From an uncultured Verrucomicrobia subdivision 3 bacterium (GTDB lineage Bacteria; Verrucomicrobiota; Verrucomicrobiia; Limisphaerales; UBA11358), in contig CAIXFY010000050.1 in the NCBI GenBank assembly GCA_903918885.1, forward strand, positions 1 to 64,000: a stretch of 64,000 bases of DNA, given 5' to 3'. Positions within the stretch are counted from its first letter, which is position 1. Each line of letters opens with the position of its first letter. A program made the position numbers and the translations under genes. Of the stretch, positions 42,428 through 52,800 are shown one piece after another. The notes beneath the pieces are model-generated. The model made no database searches and was not told where the DNA came from. It saw nothing but the letters and a program-made list of their open reading frames with translations.

Positions 42428-43645
42428 TCAACGCAAAAACATTTCCGCCGCCGCGTCGGCGAAGCGCAGGCCTTGATGCGTGAGGTGAAATTTTTCTGAG
42501 TTGCGCTTGGCCCAACCGCGTTCTTCCAGTTGCTGCATTTCAGAACTCCACTCGTTTCGCAGATCAAAGCCGGTGGTGCGCTGGAAGTCGGCAAACGGCC
42601 AACCCGCATTCATGCGCAAACCGAAGGCGGCGATTTCTCCCGCGCGGCGCAACGGTGAAAGTTCCTCGCTGGATTCGATGGCGCGTTTACCTTTTTCCAA
42701 TTGATCGCAATAGAGCGGCGTGTTCGACCAGTTTTTTGTCCGCACCCCGCGCACATAGCCGGTGGCGCTGGGGCCGAGGCCGTGATAATCGCCGCCGCGC
42801 CAGTAGTTGATGTTGTGTTTGCAGGCGCGGCTGGGAATGTCCAAAGTCCGATGTCCAAAGTCCAAAGTCGCGGATGCGTTGACCTTGGAGTTTGGGCTTT
42901 GGACTTTGGACTCATTTCGCGCAAAGTTGGCGATCTCGTATTGGTGAAAGCCACCGCTAGCGGAGGTTGAAATCAGTTCCTCATACATTTCACAGGCCAG
43001 ATCTTCGTTCACGGAAAATTCACCGGCCTTGAGCTGTTCGTAGAGCGGGGTGTCGTCTTCGTAAATGACTTCGTAGCTGGAGAGGTGTTCGCTCTGCATC
43101 GCCATGGCTTCGTGTAAAGTTGCGCGCCAGATGTCCATGGTCTGCGTGGGAATGGCGAACATCAAATCGAGGTTGATGTTGGCAAAACCGGCGGCGCGCA
43201 GAATGTCGAAAGATTTGAAAACTTGTTCGCGCGAATGGACGCGGCCGAGTCGGTCGAGCAGTCGCTCGTCGAGCGATTGCACGCCCATCGAGATGCGATT
43301 GACGCCGAAGTCGCGGAGCAACTTTGATTTATCCGCCGAGACGGTGGCGGGATTGCTTTCGATGGTGAATTCTTCCGCGCCGAGCAAATTGAGTTTTTCC
43401 ATCGCGCGCAAAATGGTTTCCCACTGGCGCAAGTTCAGCAACGACGGCGTGCCGCCACCGAAGAAAATCGTTTTGGGTTTAAGATCGCTGGCGACGATTT
43501 CGAGTTCGCGGACGAGGGCAGCGGTGTAGCGGTTGATGAGTTCGCCGGAAGAAGCTTCGGAATAAAAGGCGCAGTATTCGCATTTCTGCGCGCAAAACGG
43601 AACATGGATGTAGAGACTGGTGACGGGTGATGACGACAATTCCAT
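42428..43645 (-). CDS. hemW: Radical SAM heme chaperone HemW (coproporphyrinogen oxidase-like)
   Basis: A 405-residue cytoplasmic radical SAM protein. The cluster motif is CAQKCEYCAF (C18, C22, C25) followed by F, the HemW version; true HemN has a further Cys. Other landmarks are FFGGGTPSLL, TIESNPATV, NRISMGVQSLDERLL, GFANINLDLMFAIPTQT, and HNINYWRGGDYHGLGPSATGYV. HemW binds heme and is thought to insert it into respiratory enzymes. Before the conserved ACKHNINYW block there is an extra stretch (ESKVQSPNSKVNASATLDFG and on) that coincides with a tccaaagtc-type repeat, apparently inserted in frame. No partner operon is evident. Confidence 0.9.
   Translation of the reverse strand: MELSSSPVTSLYIHVPFCAQKCEYCAFYSEASSGELINRYTAALVRELEIVASDLKPKTIFFGGGTPSLLNLRQWETILRAMEKLNLLGAEEFTIESNPATVSADKSKLLRDFGVNRISMGVQSLDERLLDRLGRVHSREQVFKSFDILRAAGFANINLDLMFAIPTQTMDIWRATLHEAMAMQSEHLSSYEVIYEDDTPLYEQLKAGEFSVNEDLACEMYEELISTSASGGFHQYEIANFARNESKVQSPNSKVNASATLDFGHRTLDIPSRACKHNINYWRGGDYHGLGPSATGYVRGVRTKNWSNTPLYCDQLEKGKRAIESSEELSPLRRAGEIAAFGLRMNAGWPFADFQRTTGFDLRNEWSSEMQQLEERGWAKRNSEKFHLTHQGLRFADAAAEMFLR
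42838..42915. repeat. tccaaagtc-type repeat inserted in frame in hemW
   Basis: The plus strand shows tandem TCCAAAGTCC-type units (42840-42869) facing inverted TTTGGACTTTGGACT-type units (42886-42913) around a short GC centre. It encodes about 27 extra residues between two conserved hemW blocks and keeps the frame. Confidence 0.75.
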
Positions 43646-43699
43646 TGCGGCTTCAGGTTAGCGGAGCCACGGGCGCGCGAGAATGAAATTCGCCGGCGG

Positions 43700-43906
43700 T
43701 TAGGCGCCGGCGCGCTGGACGTTTTGGGCCTTGAGGCCCTTGTCGCCCGGCTGGATTTCGAAGGTGACGGGCTCGCCTTCTTCGAGGGTTTTATAGCCTT
43801 CGCCGATGATGGAGGTGTGATGCACGAACACATCTTGTCCGCCGTCCTCGGCGATGAAGCCGAAGCCCTTTTTGTTGTCGAACCACTTGACTTTGCCGCT
43901 GGCCAT
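43700..43906 (-). CDS. Cold-shock domain protein
   Basis: A 68-residue CspA-family RNA chaperone: a single OB-fold with RNP1 KGFGFI and RNP2 VFVHH, opening [18 protein letters not shown] and ending [12 protein letters not shown]. Family members bind single-stranded RNA or DNA and melt secondary structure. A strong hairpin lies 38-67 bases upstream. Whether it is cold-induced or constitutive cannot be read from sequence. Confidence 0.95.
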   Translation of the reverse strand: MASGKVKWFDNKKGFGFIAEDGGQDVFVHHTSIIGEGYKTLEEGEPVTFEIQPGDKGLKAQNVQRAGA

Positions 43907-43944
43907 AACTGCGCTCCTGATTGGCGAGACCGGGCGAAAGTGAA

Positions 43945-43973
43945 ACGGACACGGCTGGTTCAGCCGTGTCCGT
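43945..43973 (-). promoter_or_regulatory. 13-bp perfect hairpin upstream of the cold-shock gene
   Basis: ACGGACACGGCTG and CAGCCGTGTCCGT flank a 3-base centre. It lies between the gltBD-linked receiver gene (ending 44061) and the cold-shock gene (starting 43906), all on the minus strand. It could end the glt transcript, though no strong T run follows, or lie in the cold-shock mRNA leader. Confidence 0.55.
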
Positions 43974-44060
43974 GAAACATCACTATGCCAATAATTTCAT
44001 GCCTCGCGTGTTGTAGGGCGACTATGAGACTGCTTTATGCGGCAGTCAACAAAAAATTAT

Positions 44061-44429
44061 TCATTCGACATGCAGCACTTGATCAATCAACGCCGGCAGA
44101 TGCGTGGCCAAGCCGGAATCCGCGATGGTGAGATGTGCGCCCGCTTGCTGCGCGGCGGCGAGCAGTTCCGGTTTTTCGTCCGGCGCAAAGGCGATGACTG
44201 GCACATGATTCGTGGTGGCATCCGTGCGAATTTTTTCAATGGCGGCGGTGATTTCGCCGCGGGCGGCCATGTCTATCAGAACCAACAGCGGAGTTTCGCG
44301 CTTCACGGTCGCGGCAAGCTGCGCGGGATTATTGAGCGTGAGCACGCGATAATTCAAATCCTGCAAGCGGTTCACCAACTGGCTGCCGGGCATGAGCCGT
44401 TCGTAAAAAACAATCGCGAGCGGTTGCAT
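44061..44429 (-). CDS. Receiver-like protein coupled to gltD
   Basis: A 122-residue protein with the alpha/beta pattern of a response-regulator receiver (IVFYERLMPGSQLVNRLQDL, LLVLIDMAARG with an Asp in the acceptor position, PVIAFAPDE), but without the usual N-terminal acidic pair and without a clear conserved Lys. It is probably a pseudo-receiver or protein-interaction module. It begins 3 bases after the gltD stop, so it is translated with glutamate synthase; a regulatory role there is only a guess. Confidence 0.6.
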   Translation of the reverse strand: MQPLAIVFYERLMPGSQLVNRLQDLNYRVLTLNNPAQLAATVKRETPLLVLIDMAARGEITAAIEKIRTDATTNHVPVIAFAPDEKPELLAAAQQAGAHLTIADSGLATHLPALIDQVLHVE

Positions 44430-44432
44430 GAA

Positions 44433-45917
44433 TCAGGGCAAATCCGTTTTGCCCATCAGAAAACGGTCGCACTCGCGCGCCGCGCCGCGGCCTTCGTTGA
44501 ACGCCCAGACCACGAGGCTCTGGCCGCGACGGCAATCGCCGCAGGCAAAGATTTTCGGATTGTTCGTCTTATATTTCTCGAAGTCCGCCTTCGCATTGCT
44601 GCGCGGGTCGCGTTCGATGCCGAGCGTTTCGAGCAACGGCTGTTCTGGTCCGAGGAAGCCCATCGCGAGCAAGACGAGTTGCGCGGGTAAAACTTTTTCC
44701 GTTCCAGCGATTTTTTGCGGGCCGAAGTTGCCCTTGTCGTCTTTCTTCCATTCTACCTGAATGGTGTGAACGGCTTTGACCTGACCATTCGCGTCGCCTT
44801 CAAATTTCGTGGCGGTGGTGAGATAGGTGCGGGGATCCGCGCCGAACTTGGCAGCGGCTTCTTCCTGACCGTAGTCCACCTTGAGCGTCTTCGGCCATTC
44901 GGGCCACGGATTATCCTTGGCGCGCTCCAGCGGCGGCTGGGCCATGATTTCCAACTGCACGATGCTCTGGCAACCGTGGCGGATGGATGTGCCAACGCAG
45001 TCGGTGCCGGTGTCGCCGCCACCAATGACGACAACATTTTTGCCGTCGGCAGTGATGTTCGCGCCGGGCTTAGCGCCATCGAGCAAATTCTTGGTGTTCG
45101 CGGTGAGAAATTCCATCGCGAGATGAATGCCTTTCAATTCGCGGCCGGGAATCGGCAAATCGCGGCCTTTGGTCGCGCCGGTGGCGAGAATGACGGCATC
45201 AAAATCTTTCTGCAGCTTTTCCACCGGAAGATTTTTTCCGACTTCCGTGTTGCAGACAAACTTCACGCCTTCTTTTTCCAGCAAGGCAAGACGGCGCAGC
45301 ACGACTTCTTTTTTATCGAGCTTCATGTTGGGGATGCCATACATGAGCAAACCGCCGGGGCGATCGGCGCGTTCGAAGACGGTGACTTCGTGGCCAGCCT
45401 TGTTCAATTGCGCGGCGGCGGAAAGTCCGGCGGGACCGGAACCGACGACAGCCACCTTTTTGCCGCTGCGCTTCTTGGGTGGCTCCGGTGTGACCCAGCC
45501 ATTTTCCCAGCCGTGGTCAATAATGCTGACCTCGATGTTTTTGATGGTGACGGCGGGATCTTTCATGCCCAGCACGCAGGAACCTTCGCACGGGGCAGGG
45601 CACACGCGGCCGGTGAACTCTGGAAAATTATTCGTCTTGTGCAGGCGGTCGAGCGCCTCGCGCCACAGGCCGCGATAGACGAGGTCATTCCACTCGGGAA
45701 TAAGATTGTGAATCGGACAGCCGCTGGCCATGCCGCTGACGAGCTGGCCGGTGTGGCAGAATGGAATGCCGCAATCCATGCAGCGCGCGCCCTGCTTTTT
45801 CAGGTCGGCCTCGGATTGGTGCAGGTGAATCTCCTTCCAATCCGCGATGCGCGTGAGCGGCGAGCGGTCGGCAGGCAGTTCGCGTTTGAACTCTAAAAAT
45901 CCAGTTGGTTTTCCCAT
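44433..45917 (-). CDS. gltD: Glutamate synthase small subunit (NADPH-dependent)
   Basis: A 494-residue flavoprotein passing electrons from NAD(P)H to the large subunit in the GOGAT reaction. The N-terminal Fe-S part has [10 protein letters not shown] and later [13 protein letters not shown] and [12 protein letters not shown]; the oxidoreductase part has the FAD motif [14 protein letters not shown] and a nucleotide motif [15 protein letters not shown], with [20 protein letters not shown] near the end. It follows gltB on the same strand, separated by a repeat-bounded GxxExxY gene, and is followed after 3 bases by a receiver-like gene. The length matches the family. Confidence 0.95.
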   Translation of the reverse strand: MGKPTGFLEFKRELPADRSPLTRIADWKEIHLHQSEADLKKQGARCMDCGIPFCHTGQLVSGMASGCPIHNLIPEWNDLVYRGLWREALDRLHKTNNFPEFTGRVCPAPCEGSCVLGMKDPAVTIKNIEVSIIDHGWENGWVTPEPPKKRSGKKVAVVGSGPAGLSAAAQLNKAGHEVTVFERADRPGGLLMYGIPNMKLDKKEVVLRRLALLEKEGVKFVCNTEVGKNLPVEKLQKDFDAVILATGATKGRDLPIPGRELKGIHLAMEFLTANTKNLLDGAKPGANITADGKNVVVIGGGDTGTDCVGTSIRHGCQSIVQLEIMAQPPLERAKDNPWPEWPKTLKVDYGQEEAAAKFGADPRTYLTTATKFEGDANGQVKAVHTIQVEWKKDDKGNFGPQKIAGTEKVLPAQLVLLAMGFLGPEQPLLETLGIERDPRSNAKADFEKYKTNNPKIFACGDCRRGQSLVVWAFNEGRGAARECDRFLMGKTDLP

Positions 45918-45925
45918 AGTAAAAA

Positions 45926-46351
45926 TTAATTTTCTTCCGCAGATTTCGCGGATTCACGCAGATTAAAAACACGGCGTTTATACTCCAGACTCGGAGCGCC
46001 GAAATTAATCAAGAGCGCACGTTGTATTCCGGTTGCTTTCATTTCGTTGATGACCTGCGCCTCATCCGCGCCGGTCAGCTGGCTGATGGCTTTCAATTCC
46101 ACCAGCACATTTTCATAACAGACAAAATCTGCGCGATAACTACAGATCAATTTCTCACCTTTGTAAACCACCGGCAACGGCACTTCACGTTGGAACGGAA
46201 TTTTTCGGATTGTCAGCTCAATCGCCAGTGCTTCCTGATAAACCGCTTCCAAAAATCCGTGGCCAAGTTCGCGGTGAACTTCCATCGCCGCCCCGATGAT
46301 CGCAAACGTTTCCGGGTCGCGCTGGCTATTTTTATCGTCCGCAGATTTCAC
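45926..46351 (-). CDS. GxxExxY-family protein, repeat-bounded
   Basis: A 141-residue protein of the GxxExxY family, named for the motif GFLEAVY seen at about residues 33-39 ([20 protein letters not shown]). Other family landmarks are [27 protein letters not shown] and [15 protein letters not shown]. Parts resemble PD-(D/E)xK nuclease folds, but function is unknown. The start used is GTG at 46351. Both ends are formed by copies of the genome's TCCGCAGAT repeat: the first codons lie in copy C and the last in the half copy at 45936. It sits between gltB and gltD. Confidence 0.85.
   Translation of the reverse strand: MKSADDKNSQRDPETFAIIGAAMEVHRELGHGFLEAVYQEALAIELTIRKIPFQREVPLPVVYKGEKLICSYRADFVCYENVLVELKAISQLTGADEAQVINEMKATGIQRALLINFGAPSLEYKRRVFNLRESAKSAEEN
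45936..45970 (+). repeat. Half copy of the TCCGCAGAT repeat at the 3' end of the GxxExxY gene
   Basis: Starts TCCGCAGATTTCGCGGATTC and matches 46338-46372 at 32 of 35 positions in the same orientation, so the GxxExxY gene lies between direct repeats. Confidence 0.75.
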
Positions 46352-46434
46352 AGATTTACGCAGATTAAAAACTGCTTCATTTAATCAATTGTTTTTGTTC
46401 CAAAAAATCTGCGTTAATCAGCGCAATCTGCGGA
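46338..46434. repeat. TCCGCAGAT-bounded inverted repeat, copy C (longest copy)
   Basis: Begins TCCGCAGATTTCACAGATTT and ends ATCTGCGGA, with about 35 extra bases in the middle compared with copies A and B. It fills the spacer between the gltB stop and the GxxExxY start and overlaps the first codons of that gene. Confidence 0.75.
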
Positions 46435-46442
46435 TAAATAAA

Positions 46443-49400
46443 TCAATGTCCACCTTTCACGTTCTCCTCGAACGCGGCCATGACGGCTTCGTCGCCGGTC
46501 AGACCTTGCGACTGCACTTTTTTGAGCGACAGCAACACGCGTTTGAAATCCTGCGGCATGACTTTGACGAACTTCGGAATAAAGTTTTTCCAGTCGGCCA
46601 GAATCATCGCCGCGCGTTCGCTCTTAGTATAAGCCTGATGACGTTGAATTAGTTTCCAGACTTCTTCAATCTCGTCGGCGTCTTCGAGTTTTTCGAGGGC
46701 GACAAGCTCCATGTTGCAGCGACCGGCAAAATCTCCAGCCTCATCCAGCACGTAGGCGATGCCGCCGCTCATGCCGGCGGCAAAGTTGCGCCCGGACTTG
46801 CCGAGAATCACGACGCGGCCGCCGGTCATGTATTCACAGCCGTGATCGCCCACACCTTCGACAACGGCGTTGACGCCGGAGTTGCGAACGGCAAACCGTT
46901 CGCCGGCCACGCCGCGCACAAAAATTTCACCCGCCGTCGCGCCGTAAAGCGCCACGTTGCCGATGATGATGTTGTCTTCCGCGACGAAGGTGGAACCTTT
47001 CGGCGGATAGACGATGAGTTTGCCGCCGCTCAAGCCTTTGCCGAAATAATCGTTCGCATCGCCTTCGAGTTCGTGCGTCATACCGCGCGGCATGAACGCG
47101 CCAAAACTTTGACCGGCGCTGCCGTTGAATTTCAATTGCACCGTGTCTTCCGGCAAGCCGGCGGGGCCGTGTTTCTTCGTGATTTCGCTGCCGACAATCG
47201 TGCCGACGACGCGGTTCACGTTGATGATCGGCATTTCGGCCTTCACCTTTTCGCCGCGTTCAATGGCCGGTTTGCATATCTCCAAAAGCTTCGTTACGTC
47301 CAAAGATTTTTCCAAGCCGTGATCCTGATCTTGCTGACGGTAGCGCCCCACATCCGCGCCCATGTCGGGGCGGTGCAGAATCGGCGTGAGGTCGAGGCCG
47401 TTGGCTTTCCAATGTTCGATGGCTTTCCACGGAATCAATTTATCCGTGCGGCCAACCATGTCTTCGAGCTTGCGGAAACCGAGCTTGGCCATGATCTCGC
47501 GAAGTTCCATCGCGATGAAGCGCATGAAATTCACGACGTGATCCGCCTCGCCGGTGAAGCGCTTGCGCAGGCGCGGGTCTTGCGTGGCGACGCCGACGGG
47601 GCAGGTGTTCAGATGGCAGACGCGCATCATGATGCAACCCATCACGACGAGCGGGGCGGTGGCGAAACCAAATTCTTCCGCGCCGAGCAATGCGGCAATC
47701 GCCACGTCGCGGCCGGTCTTCAATTGGCCGTCCGCTTCAACGTAGATGCGGCTGCGCAGATTGTTCAACACGAGTGTCTGGTGCGCCTCGGCCAAGCCGA
47801 GTTCCCACGGCCCGCCCGCGTGCTTGATGGACGAGAGCGGGGAAGCGCCCGTGCCACCGTCGTGACCGGAAATTAACACGACATCCGCGTGCGCTTTCGC
47901 GACGCCGGCGGCAATCGTGCCGACGCCGACTTCGGCGACGAGCTTGACGCTGACGCGCGCGTTGCGGTTGGCGTTCTTCAAATCGTGGATCAGCTCCGCC
48001 AAATCTTCGATGGAATAAATGTCGTGATGCGGCGGCGGCGAAATCAAACCGACGCCGGCGGTGGTGCCGCGCGTTTTGGCGATTTCCGGGAATACTTTTT
48101 TGCCGGGCAATTCGCCGCCTTCGCCGGGCTTCGCGCCCTGCGCCATCTTGATCTGAATTTCCCTGGCGTTGACGAGGTAATGACTCGTGACCCCGAAGCG
48201 TCCGCTGGCGACCTGCTTGATGGCGGAGTTTTTCGAGTCGCCCTTTTCGTTCGTCCAAGTATAGCGCGCCGGATCTTCGCCGCCTTCGCCGGTGTTGCTG
48301 CGGCCGCCGAGGCGGTTCATCGCGACGGCCAGCGTCTCGTGCGCTTCCTTGCTGATGGAGCCATAGCTCATCGCGCCGGTCTTGAACCGCTTGACGATGC
48401 TTTCGACGGATTCCACTTCTTCGAGCGGAATTGCATTTTCAAATTTGAAATCCAGCAATCCGCGCAAGGTGCAAAGCGACTTCGCGCGATCGTTGATGAT
48501 GTCGGCGTATTCGCGGTAAATCTTTTCGCTGCCGAGCCGGCACGCGGTTTGCAGCTTGTGAATCGTCTGCGGATTGAACAAATGCTGTTCGCCGCCGTCG
48601 CGCCATTGATACTGGCCACCGGCTTCGAGTTCGGGATTGACCGGCACGGGCGGAAACGCCCGGCGATGGCGCGTAAGCGCTTCTTCGGCGATGACATCAA
48701 GGCCGATGCCCTGAATGCGCGTCGGCGTCCAGGTGAAATATTTTTCCACGAGTTCGCTGTTGAGTCCGACGGCTTCAAAAATCTGCGCGCCGCGATAACT
48801 TTGCACGGTCGAGATGCCCATCTTGGCCATCGTTTTGACGACGCCCTTGATTGCGGCCTTGATGTATTTTTTTACCGCCGTCTTGTGGTCGAGGCCGGGC
48901 AGCATGCCTTCGCGAATCAAATCGTCCAGCGTTTCGTAGGCGAGATACGGATTGATGGCGCTGCAGCCGTAGCCGATGAGTAGGGCAAAATGATGCACCT
49001 CGCGCGGTTCGCCGGATTCCAGCACGAGGCCGGTGCGGCCGCGCGTGCCGGTGCGGATGAGATGATGATGCAAACCCGCCATCGCGAGCAGCGCAGGAAT
49101 CGGTGCCATCTCCGGCGAAACGCCGCGGTCGGACAAAATCAAAATGTTCGCGCCGTCGCGGATTGCCTCGTCAGCGGCGGTGAACAATTTTTCCAGCGCG
49201 GCATCAAGGCCTTTCACGCCATCGGCGGCGGCGAACAAAATCGGCAGCGTCTCGGATTTGAAACCGGCGCGGTCAATGAAACGCAGCTTGTCCAATTCTT
49301 CATTGGTCAGAATGGGTTGTTCGAGGCGAATCAGCGCGCAACTTTCCGGACCGGGATTCAGCAGGCCGCCGCGCGATCCGACCATCGTGTGCGTGGCGGT

Positions 49401-51050
49401 GACGATTTCCTCGCGAATCGGATCAATCGGCGGGTTCGTGACCTGCGCGAAGAGCTGCTTGAAATAATTGTAGAGCAACTGCGGTTTCTGCGAGAGAACC
49501 GCGAGCGGCGTGTCCGTGCCCATCGAGCCGAGCGGCTGTTGGCCGTCACGCGCCATCGGGCCGACGATGAAGCGCAAGTCCTCGAAGGTGTAGCCGAACG
49601 CCTGCTGCTCCTGCAAAATTTTCCGGTGGCCGGGATCGGTGTGATGCGCGGGCTCGGGCAATTCTTCGAGCAGGACATGGTGTTCGTCCAGCCATGCCTG
49701 ATACGGATGCGCGCCGGAATATTTTTTCTTCAACTCCTCGTCCGCGATGATGCGACCCTGCTCGGTGTCCACGAGAAACATTCTTCCGGGCTGCAAACGG
49801 CCCTTGACCGCGATGCGTTCCGGCGCAATCGGCAACACGCCGGCTTCCGACGCCATGATGACGACGTCGTCTTTCGTGACGTAGTAGCGCGACGGGCGCA
49901 GGCCGTTGCGGTCGAGGCACGCGCCGATGCGGATGCCGTCGGTGAACGCCATCGACGCCGGGCCGTCCCACGGTTCGATGAGGCAGGAATGGAATTCGTA
50001 AAACGCCTTGCGCTCGGCGTCCATGCTCTCGTGATTTTCCCACGGCTCGGGAATCATCATCATCATGGCGTGCGGCAATTCGCGCCCCGCCATGACGAGG
50101 AGTTCCACGCAATTGTCAAACTGCGCGGAGTCGCTGCCGTCGGTGTTGATGACGGGGACGACTTTTTTGATGTCGCCGCCAAGCACGTCGGATTTGAAAT
50201 TGGCCTGCGCCGCCTTGATCCAGTTCACGTTGCCGCGCAGCGTGTTGATTTCGCCGTTGTGCGCGATGCAGCGGTTCGGATGCGCACGATCCCAGCTCGG
50301 AAACGTGTTCGTGGAAAAACGCGAATGCACCAGCGCCATCGCGGTCGTCACGGCAGGCTCGCGCAAGTCGGCGTAATATTTTTCCACCTGTTCGGACATC
50401 AACATGCCTTTGTAGATGAGCGTGCGCGCCGAAAGGCTGGAGACATAAAACATTTCGCCGCCGGGAATTTTTTTGCCGTAACGGATTTTGCGCTCCGCGA
50501 CTTTGCGGATGACGAACAGCTTTCGTTCAAACGCCTGATCGTCTTTGATTTTTGGATTGCGACCGACAAAAACCTGCGCCATGAACGGCTCCGCCGCGAC
50601 GGCGGTTTTGCCGAGCGACGAATTATCCACCGGCACATCGCGCCAGCCCAGCACCGTCTGGCCTTCGGTCGCGATGATCTTCGCGAGTTCCACTTTGACC
50701 GCTTCGCGTTCCTCCGGATTTTTCGGCAGGAACATCTGACCCACGCCGTATTGGCCGGCGGGCGGAAGTTTGAAACCGATTTTCTCCGCTTCCGTCGCGA
50801 AAAAATCATGCGGCACTTGAATCAAAATGCCCGCGCCGTCGCCGGTATTAGCCTCGCAGCCGCAAGCGCCGCGATGGTCGAGGTTGACGAGAATCTGCAA
50901 CGCGTCGCTCACCATCTGGTGCGACTTTTTGCCCTTCATGTTGACGACGAAGCCGAGCCCGCACGCGTCGTGCTCGAACTGCGGATCGTAAAGGCCTTGT
51001 TTTGCTGGCGCGCCCAAGCGCACCGTGGCGGTCTCATTAGTTTTCGGCAT
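46443..51050 (-). CDS. gltB: Glutamate synthase large subunit
   Basis: A 1535-residue enzyme making two glutamates from glutamine and 2-oxoglutarate. The glutaminase domain begins with Cys30 in [17 protein letters not shown] after a propeptide of 29 residues that must be removed to free the catalytic Cys. The central and FMN-binding domains follow, with the 3Fe-4S motif [20 protein letters not shown] and [19 protein letters not shown], then the C-terminal GXGXG helix domain (for example [20 protein letters not shown]). The length is normal. It is the first gene of a gltB-(GxxExxY)-gltD-receiver string; about 215 bases separate it from the divergent ppnP gene. Confidence 0.97.
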   Translation of the reverse strand: MPKTNETATVRLGAPAKQGLYDPQFEHDACGLGFVVNMKGKKSHQMVSDALQILVNLDHRGACGCEANTGDGAGILIQVPHDFFATEAEKIGFKLPPAGQYGVGQMFLPKNPEEREAVKVELAKIIATEGQTVLGWRDVPVDNSSLGKTAVAAEPFMAQVFVGRNPKIKDDQAFERKLFVIRKVAERKIRYGKKIPGGEMFYVSSLSARTLIYKGMLMSEQVEKYYADLREPAVTTAMALVHSRFSTNTFPSWDRAHPNRCIAHNGEINTLRGNVNWIKAAQANFKSDVLGGDIKKVVPVINTDGSDSAQFDNCVELLVMAGRELPHAMMMMIPEPWENHESMDAERKAFYEFHSCLIEPWDGPASMAFTDGIRIGACLDRNGLRPSRYYVTKDDVVIMASEAGVLPIAPERIAVKGRLQPGRMFLVDTEQGRIIADEELKKKYSGAHPYQAWLDEHHVLLEELPEPAHHTDPGHRKILQEQQAFGYTFEDLRFIVGPMARDGQQPLGSMGTDTPLAVLSQKPQLLYNYFKQLFAQVTNPPIDPIREEIVTATHTMVGSRGGLLNPGPESCALIRLEQPILTNEELDKLRFIDRAGFKSETLPILFAAADGVKGLDAALEKLFTAADEAIRDGANILILSDRGVSPEMAPIPALLAMAGLHHHLIRTGTRGRTGLVLESGEPREVHHFALLIGYGCSAINPYLAYETLDDLIREGMLPGLDHKTAVKKYIKAAIKGVVKTMAKMGISTVQSYRGAQIFEAVGLNSELVEKYFTWTPTRIQGIGLDVIAEEALTRHRRAFPPVPVNPELEAGGQYQWRDGGEQHLFNPQTIHKLQTACRLGSEKIYREYADIINDRAKSLCTLRGLLDFKFENAIPLEEVESVESIVKRFKTGAMSYGSISKEAHETLAVAMNRLGGRSNTGEGGEDPARYTWTNEKGDSKNSAIKQVASGRFGVTSHYLVNAREIQIKMAQGAKPGEGGELPGKKVFPEIAKTRGTTAGVGLISPPPHHDIYSIEDLAELIHDLKNANRNARVSVKLVAEVGVGTIAAGVAKAHADVVLISGHDGGTGASPLSSIKHAGGPWELGLAEAHQTLVLNNLRSRIYVEADGQLKTGRDVAIAALLGAEEFGFATAPLVVMGCIMMRVCHLNTCPVGVATQDPRLRKRFTGEADHVVNFMRFIAMELREIMAKLGFRKLEDMVGRTDKLIPWKAIEHWKANGLDLTPILHRPDMGADVGRYRQQDQDHGLEKSLDVTKLLEICKPAIERGEKVKAEMPIINVNRVVGTIVGSEITKKHGPAGLPEDTVQLKFNGSAGQSFGAFMPRGMTHELEGDANDYFGKGLSGGKLIVYPPKGSTFVAEDNIIIGNVALYGATAGEIFVRGVAGERFAVRNSGVNAVVEGVGDHGCEYMTGGRVVILGKSGRNFAAGMSGGIAYVLDEAGDFAGRCNMELVALEKLEDADEIEEVWKLIQRHQAYTKSERAAMILADWKNFIPKFVKVMPQDFKRVLLSLKKVQSQGLTGDEAVMAAFEENVKGGH

Positions 51051-51265
51051 TTGTTTTCTGGTGAACGCGGGACGGATAAGTTCGCGTTCCGTTATTTTTT
51101 ACTCAATTTTCACAACTGCGCAATAATTGTTTTTGAATTTTGCGGTGAATTTTGCATTAGAAACCCAGAAAAACTTCCGCTTGAAATTAGCCAGTGGCAG
51201 TGCGGTTGAAGCGAGTGTGAAATTTCCTCGCCCGACGGAGCGTTTCCCGCTTTAATCCGCGCCGT

Positions 51266-51544
51266 ATGAAACACAATTCCTATTTTGAAGGCAAAGTCCA
51301 AAGTCTCGCCATCGGCACGACCGACGGCCCCGCAACCGTCGGCGTCATCGAGCCCGGCCAATACAGCTTCGGCACCGATTGCATCGAGCACATGCACGTC
51401 GTCGCCGGCACGCTCAAGGCCAAGCTGCCTGGCGGCAACTGGCAGAGCTACGGCGTGGGTAAATTCTTCATTGTGCCCAAAGGCGTGAAGTTTGAAGTCG
51501 AGGCCGCTGGCGACGTTGCCTACCTCTGCTACTACAAACGCTGA
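51266..51544 (+). CDS. ppnP: Pyrimidine/purine nucleoside phosphorylase
   Basis: A 92-residue single-cupin protein of the PpnP (former DUF1255) family, which splits several nucleosides with phosphate into base and ribose 1-phosphate. Family blocks are YFEGKVQSLAI, TVGVIEPGQYSFGT, EHMHVVAGTLKAKLPG and FIVPKGVKFEVEA ending in YLCYYKR. It is full length. It stands alone with its own terminator. Confidence 0.92.
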   Translation: MKHNSYFEGKVQSLAIGTTDGPATVGVIEPGQYSFGTDCIEHMHVVAGTLKAKLPGGNWQSYGVGKFFIVPKGVKFEVEAAGDVAYLCYYKR

Positions 51545-51565
51545 GCCAGAAAACAAAATTCTCCC

Positions 51566-51603
51566 AACCGCCGGATGAGAATCATTTCATCCGGCGGTTT
51601 TTC
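51566..51603 (+). terminator. Rho-independent terminator after ppnP
   Basis: 13-bp perfect stem AACCGCCGGATGA / TCATCCGGCGGTT with an 8-base loop, followed by a T run, 22 bases after the ppnP stop. Confidence 0.9.
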
Positions 51604-51660
51604 GTTCATTCCTGCAAACGCATTTTACACTGCCCGTATTGCTGATATATTGTCCGCCTT

Positions 51661-52746
51661 GTGAACGGCCAGAAAAGACAACGCGTCGTCTGCGGCATGA
51701 GCGGAGGAGTTGATTCCTCGGCGACGGCGGCGCTTTTGATCGAGCAGGGTTACGACGTTATCGGCATCACGCTCAAGCTCTGGCCGCAGGATTGCGTGAA
51801 CCGCGCGGAGGACAAGTGCTGCGGCCCGCAGGCCGTCACCGACGCGCGCTCGGTGTGCGACAAACTCGACGTGCCGTATTATCTCGTGGACGAGTCGGCG
51901 GATTTTCAAAAGCACGTCATCCAATATTTCGCCGATGAATACAAGGCCGGTCGCACGCCGAATCCGTGCGTGATGTGCAATCAGAATTTGAAATTTGGTC
52001 GGCTCATTGACCGCGCGGATCAGCTCGGCGCGGATTTTATTGCGACAGGACATTTTGCGCGCGTGGAAAAAAGTGCGGATAGTTCGCGTCTGTTGCTCAA
52101 GCGCGGCAAAGATTCGCGGAAGGATCAAAGTTATTTTCTGTTCTCGCTCCGGCAGGATCAGTTGGCGCGCATCCTCTTTCCGCTCGGCGAAAAGACCAAG
52201 AGCGACACCCGCGAAGTGGCGCGGCATTGCAATCTCAAGACCGCCGACAAGGAAGAGAGCATGGAAATCTGTTTCGTGCCGGACAACAACTACGGCGGCT
52301 TTCTCCAATCCGCGAACCTCGTGCAGAAGCATCGCGGCGACATCGTGGATGTGCGCGGGCAGGTTCTCGGCCAGCACGACGGCATTGAATTTTACACCAT
52401 CGGCCAGCGCAAAGGGCTGGGCATCACCACGCCGAAGCCGGTTTACGTTGTCGAGTTGGATGCGGAAAACAATCGCGTGGTCGTCGGCGATGAAGCCGCG
52501 CTCGACCGAGATGAATTTATCGCTGACCGCTGCAACTGGCATCCGTTTGAAAAACTCACCGAGTCCATCGAAGTGACGGCGAAGATCCGCTACAACCATC
52601 CCGGCGCACCAGCCACGGTGACGCCGCTGGACGGCAATCGCGTGAAGGTGAAATTGCATTCACCCGCGCGCGCCATCACGCCGGGGCAGGCGGCGGTGTT
52701 TTATCAGGACGATTTGGTCGTCGGCGGCGGTTGGATCATGCGGTGA
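51661..52746 (+). CDS. mnmA: tRNA-specific 2-thiouridylase MnmA
   Basis: Adds sulfur to U34 of tRNAs for Lys, Glu and Gln. The 361-residue product starts at a GTG (MNGQKRQRVVCG). It has the PP-loop GMSGGVDSSATA, the nucleophile-containing PNPCVMCNQNLKFG, the second catalytic Cys in EICFVPDNNYGGF, the DQSYFLF block, and the C-terminal beta-barrel (GQRKGLGI, ARAITPGQAAVFY). It lies in a plus-strand run of core genes but has no obvious operon partner. Confidence 0.96.
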   Translation: MNGQKRQRVVCGMSGGVDSSATAALLIEQGYDVIGITLKLWPQDCVNRAEDKCCGPQAVTDARSVCDKLDVPYYLVDESADFQKHVIQYFADEYKAGRTPNPCVMCNQNLKFGRLIDRADQLGADFIATGHFARVEKSADSSRLLLKRGKDSRKDQSYFLFSLRQDQLARILFPLGEKTKSDTREVARHCNLKTADKEESMEICFVPDNNYGGFLQSANLVQKHRGDIVDVRGQVLGQHDGIEFYTIGQRKGLGITTPKPVYVVELDAENNRVVVGDEAALDRDEFIADRCNWHPFEKLTESIEVTAKIRYNHPGAPATVTPLDGNRVKVKLHSPARAITPGQAAVFYQDDLVVGGGWIMR

Positions 52747-52800
52747 TTTTTTACGCGGCTTGATTTGACAGTTGCTCGTGCGCGAGGCATGGTTGCCGCC

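Noticed and set aside
48990-51209. 739-codon open frame on the plus strand opposite gltB
   Set aside because: It mirrors a highly conserved gene; its composition (Arg, Ala and His-rich, no domain) is typical of an antisense shadow in GC-rich DNA. The same applies to 23752-25539 and 44715-45896.
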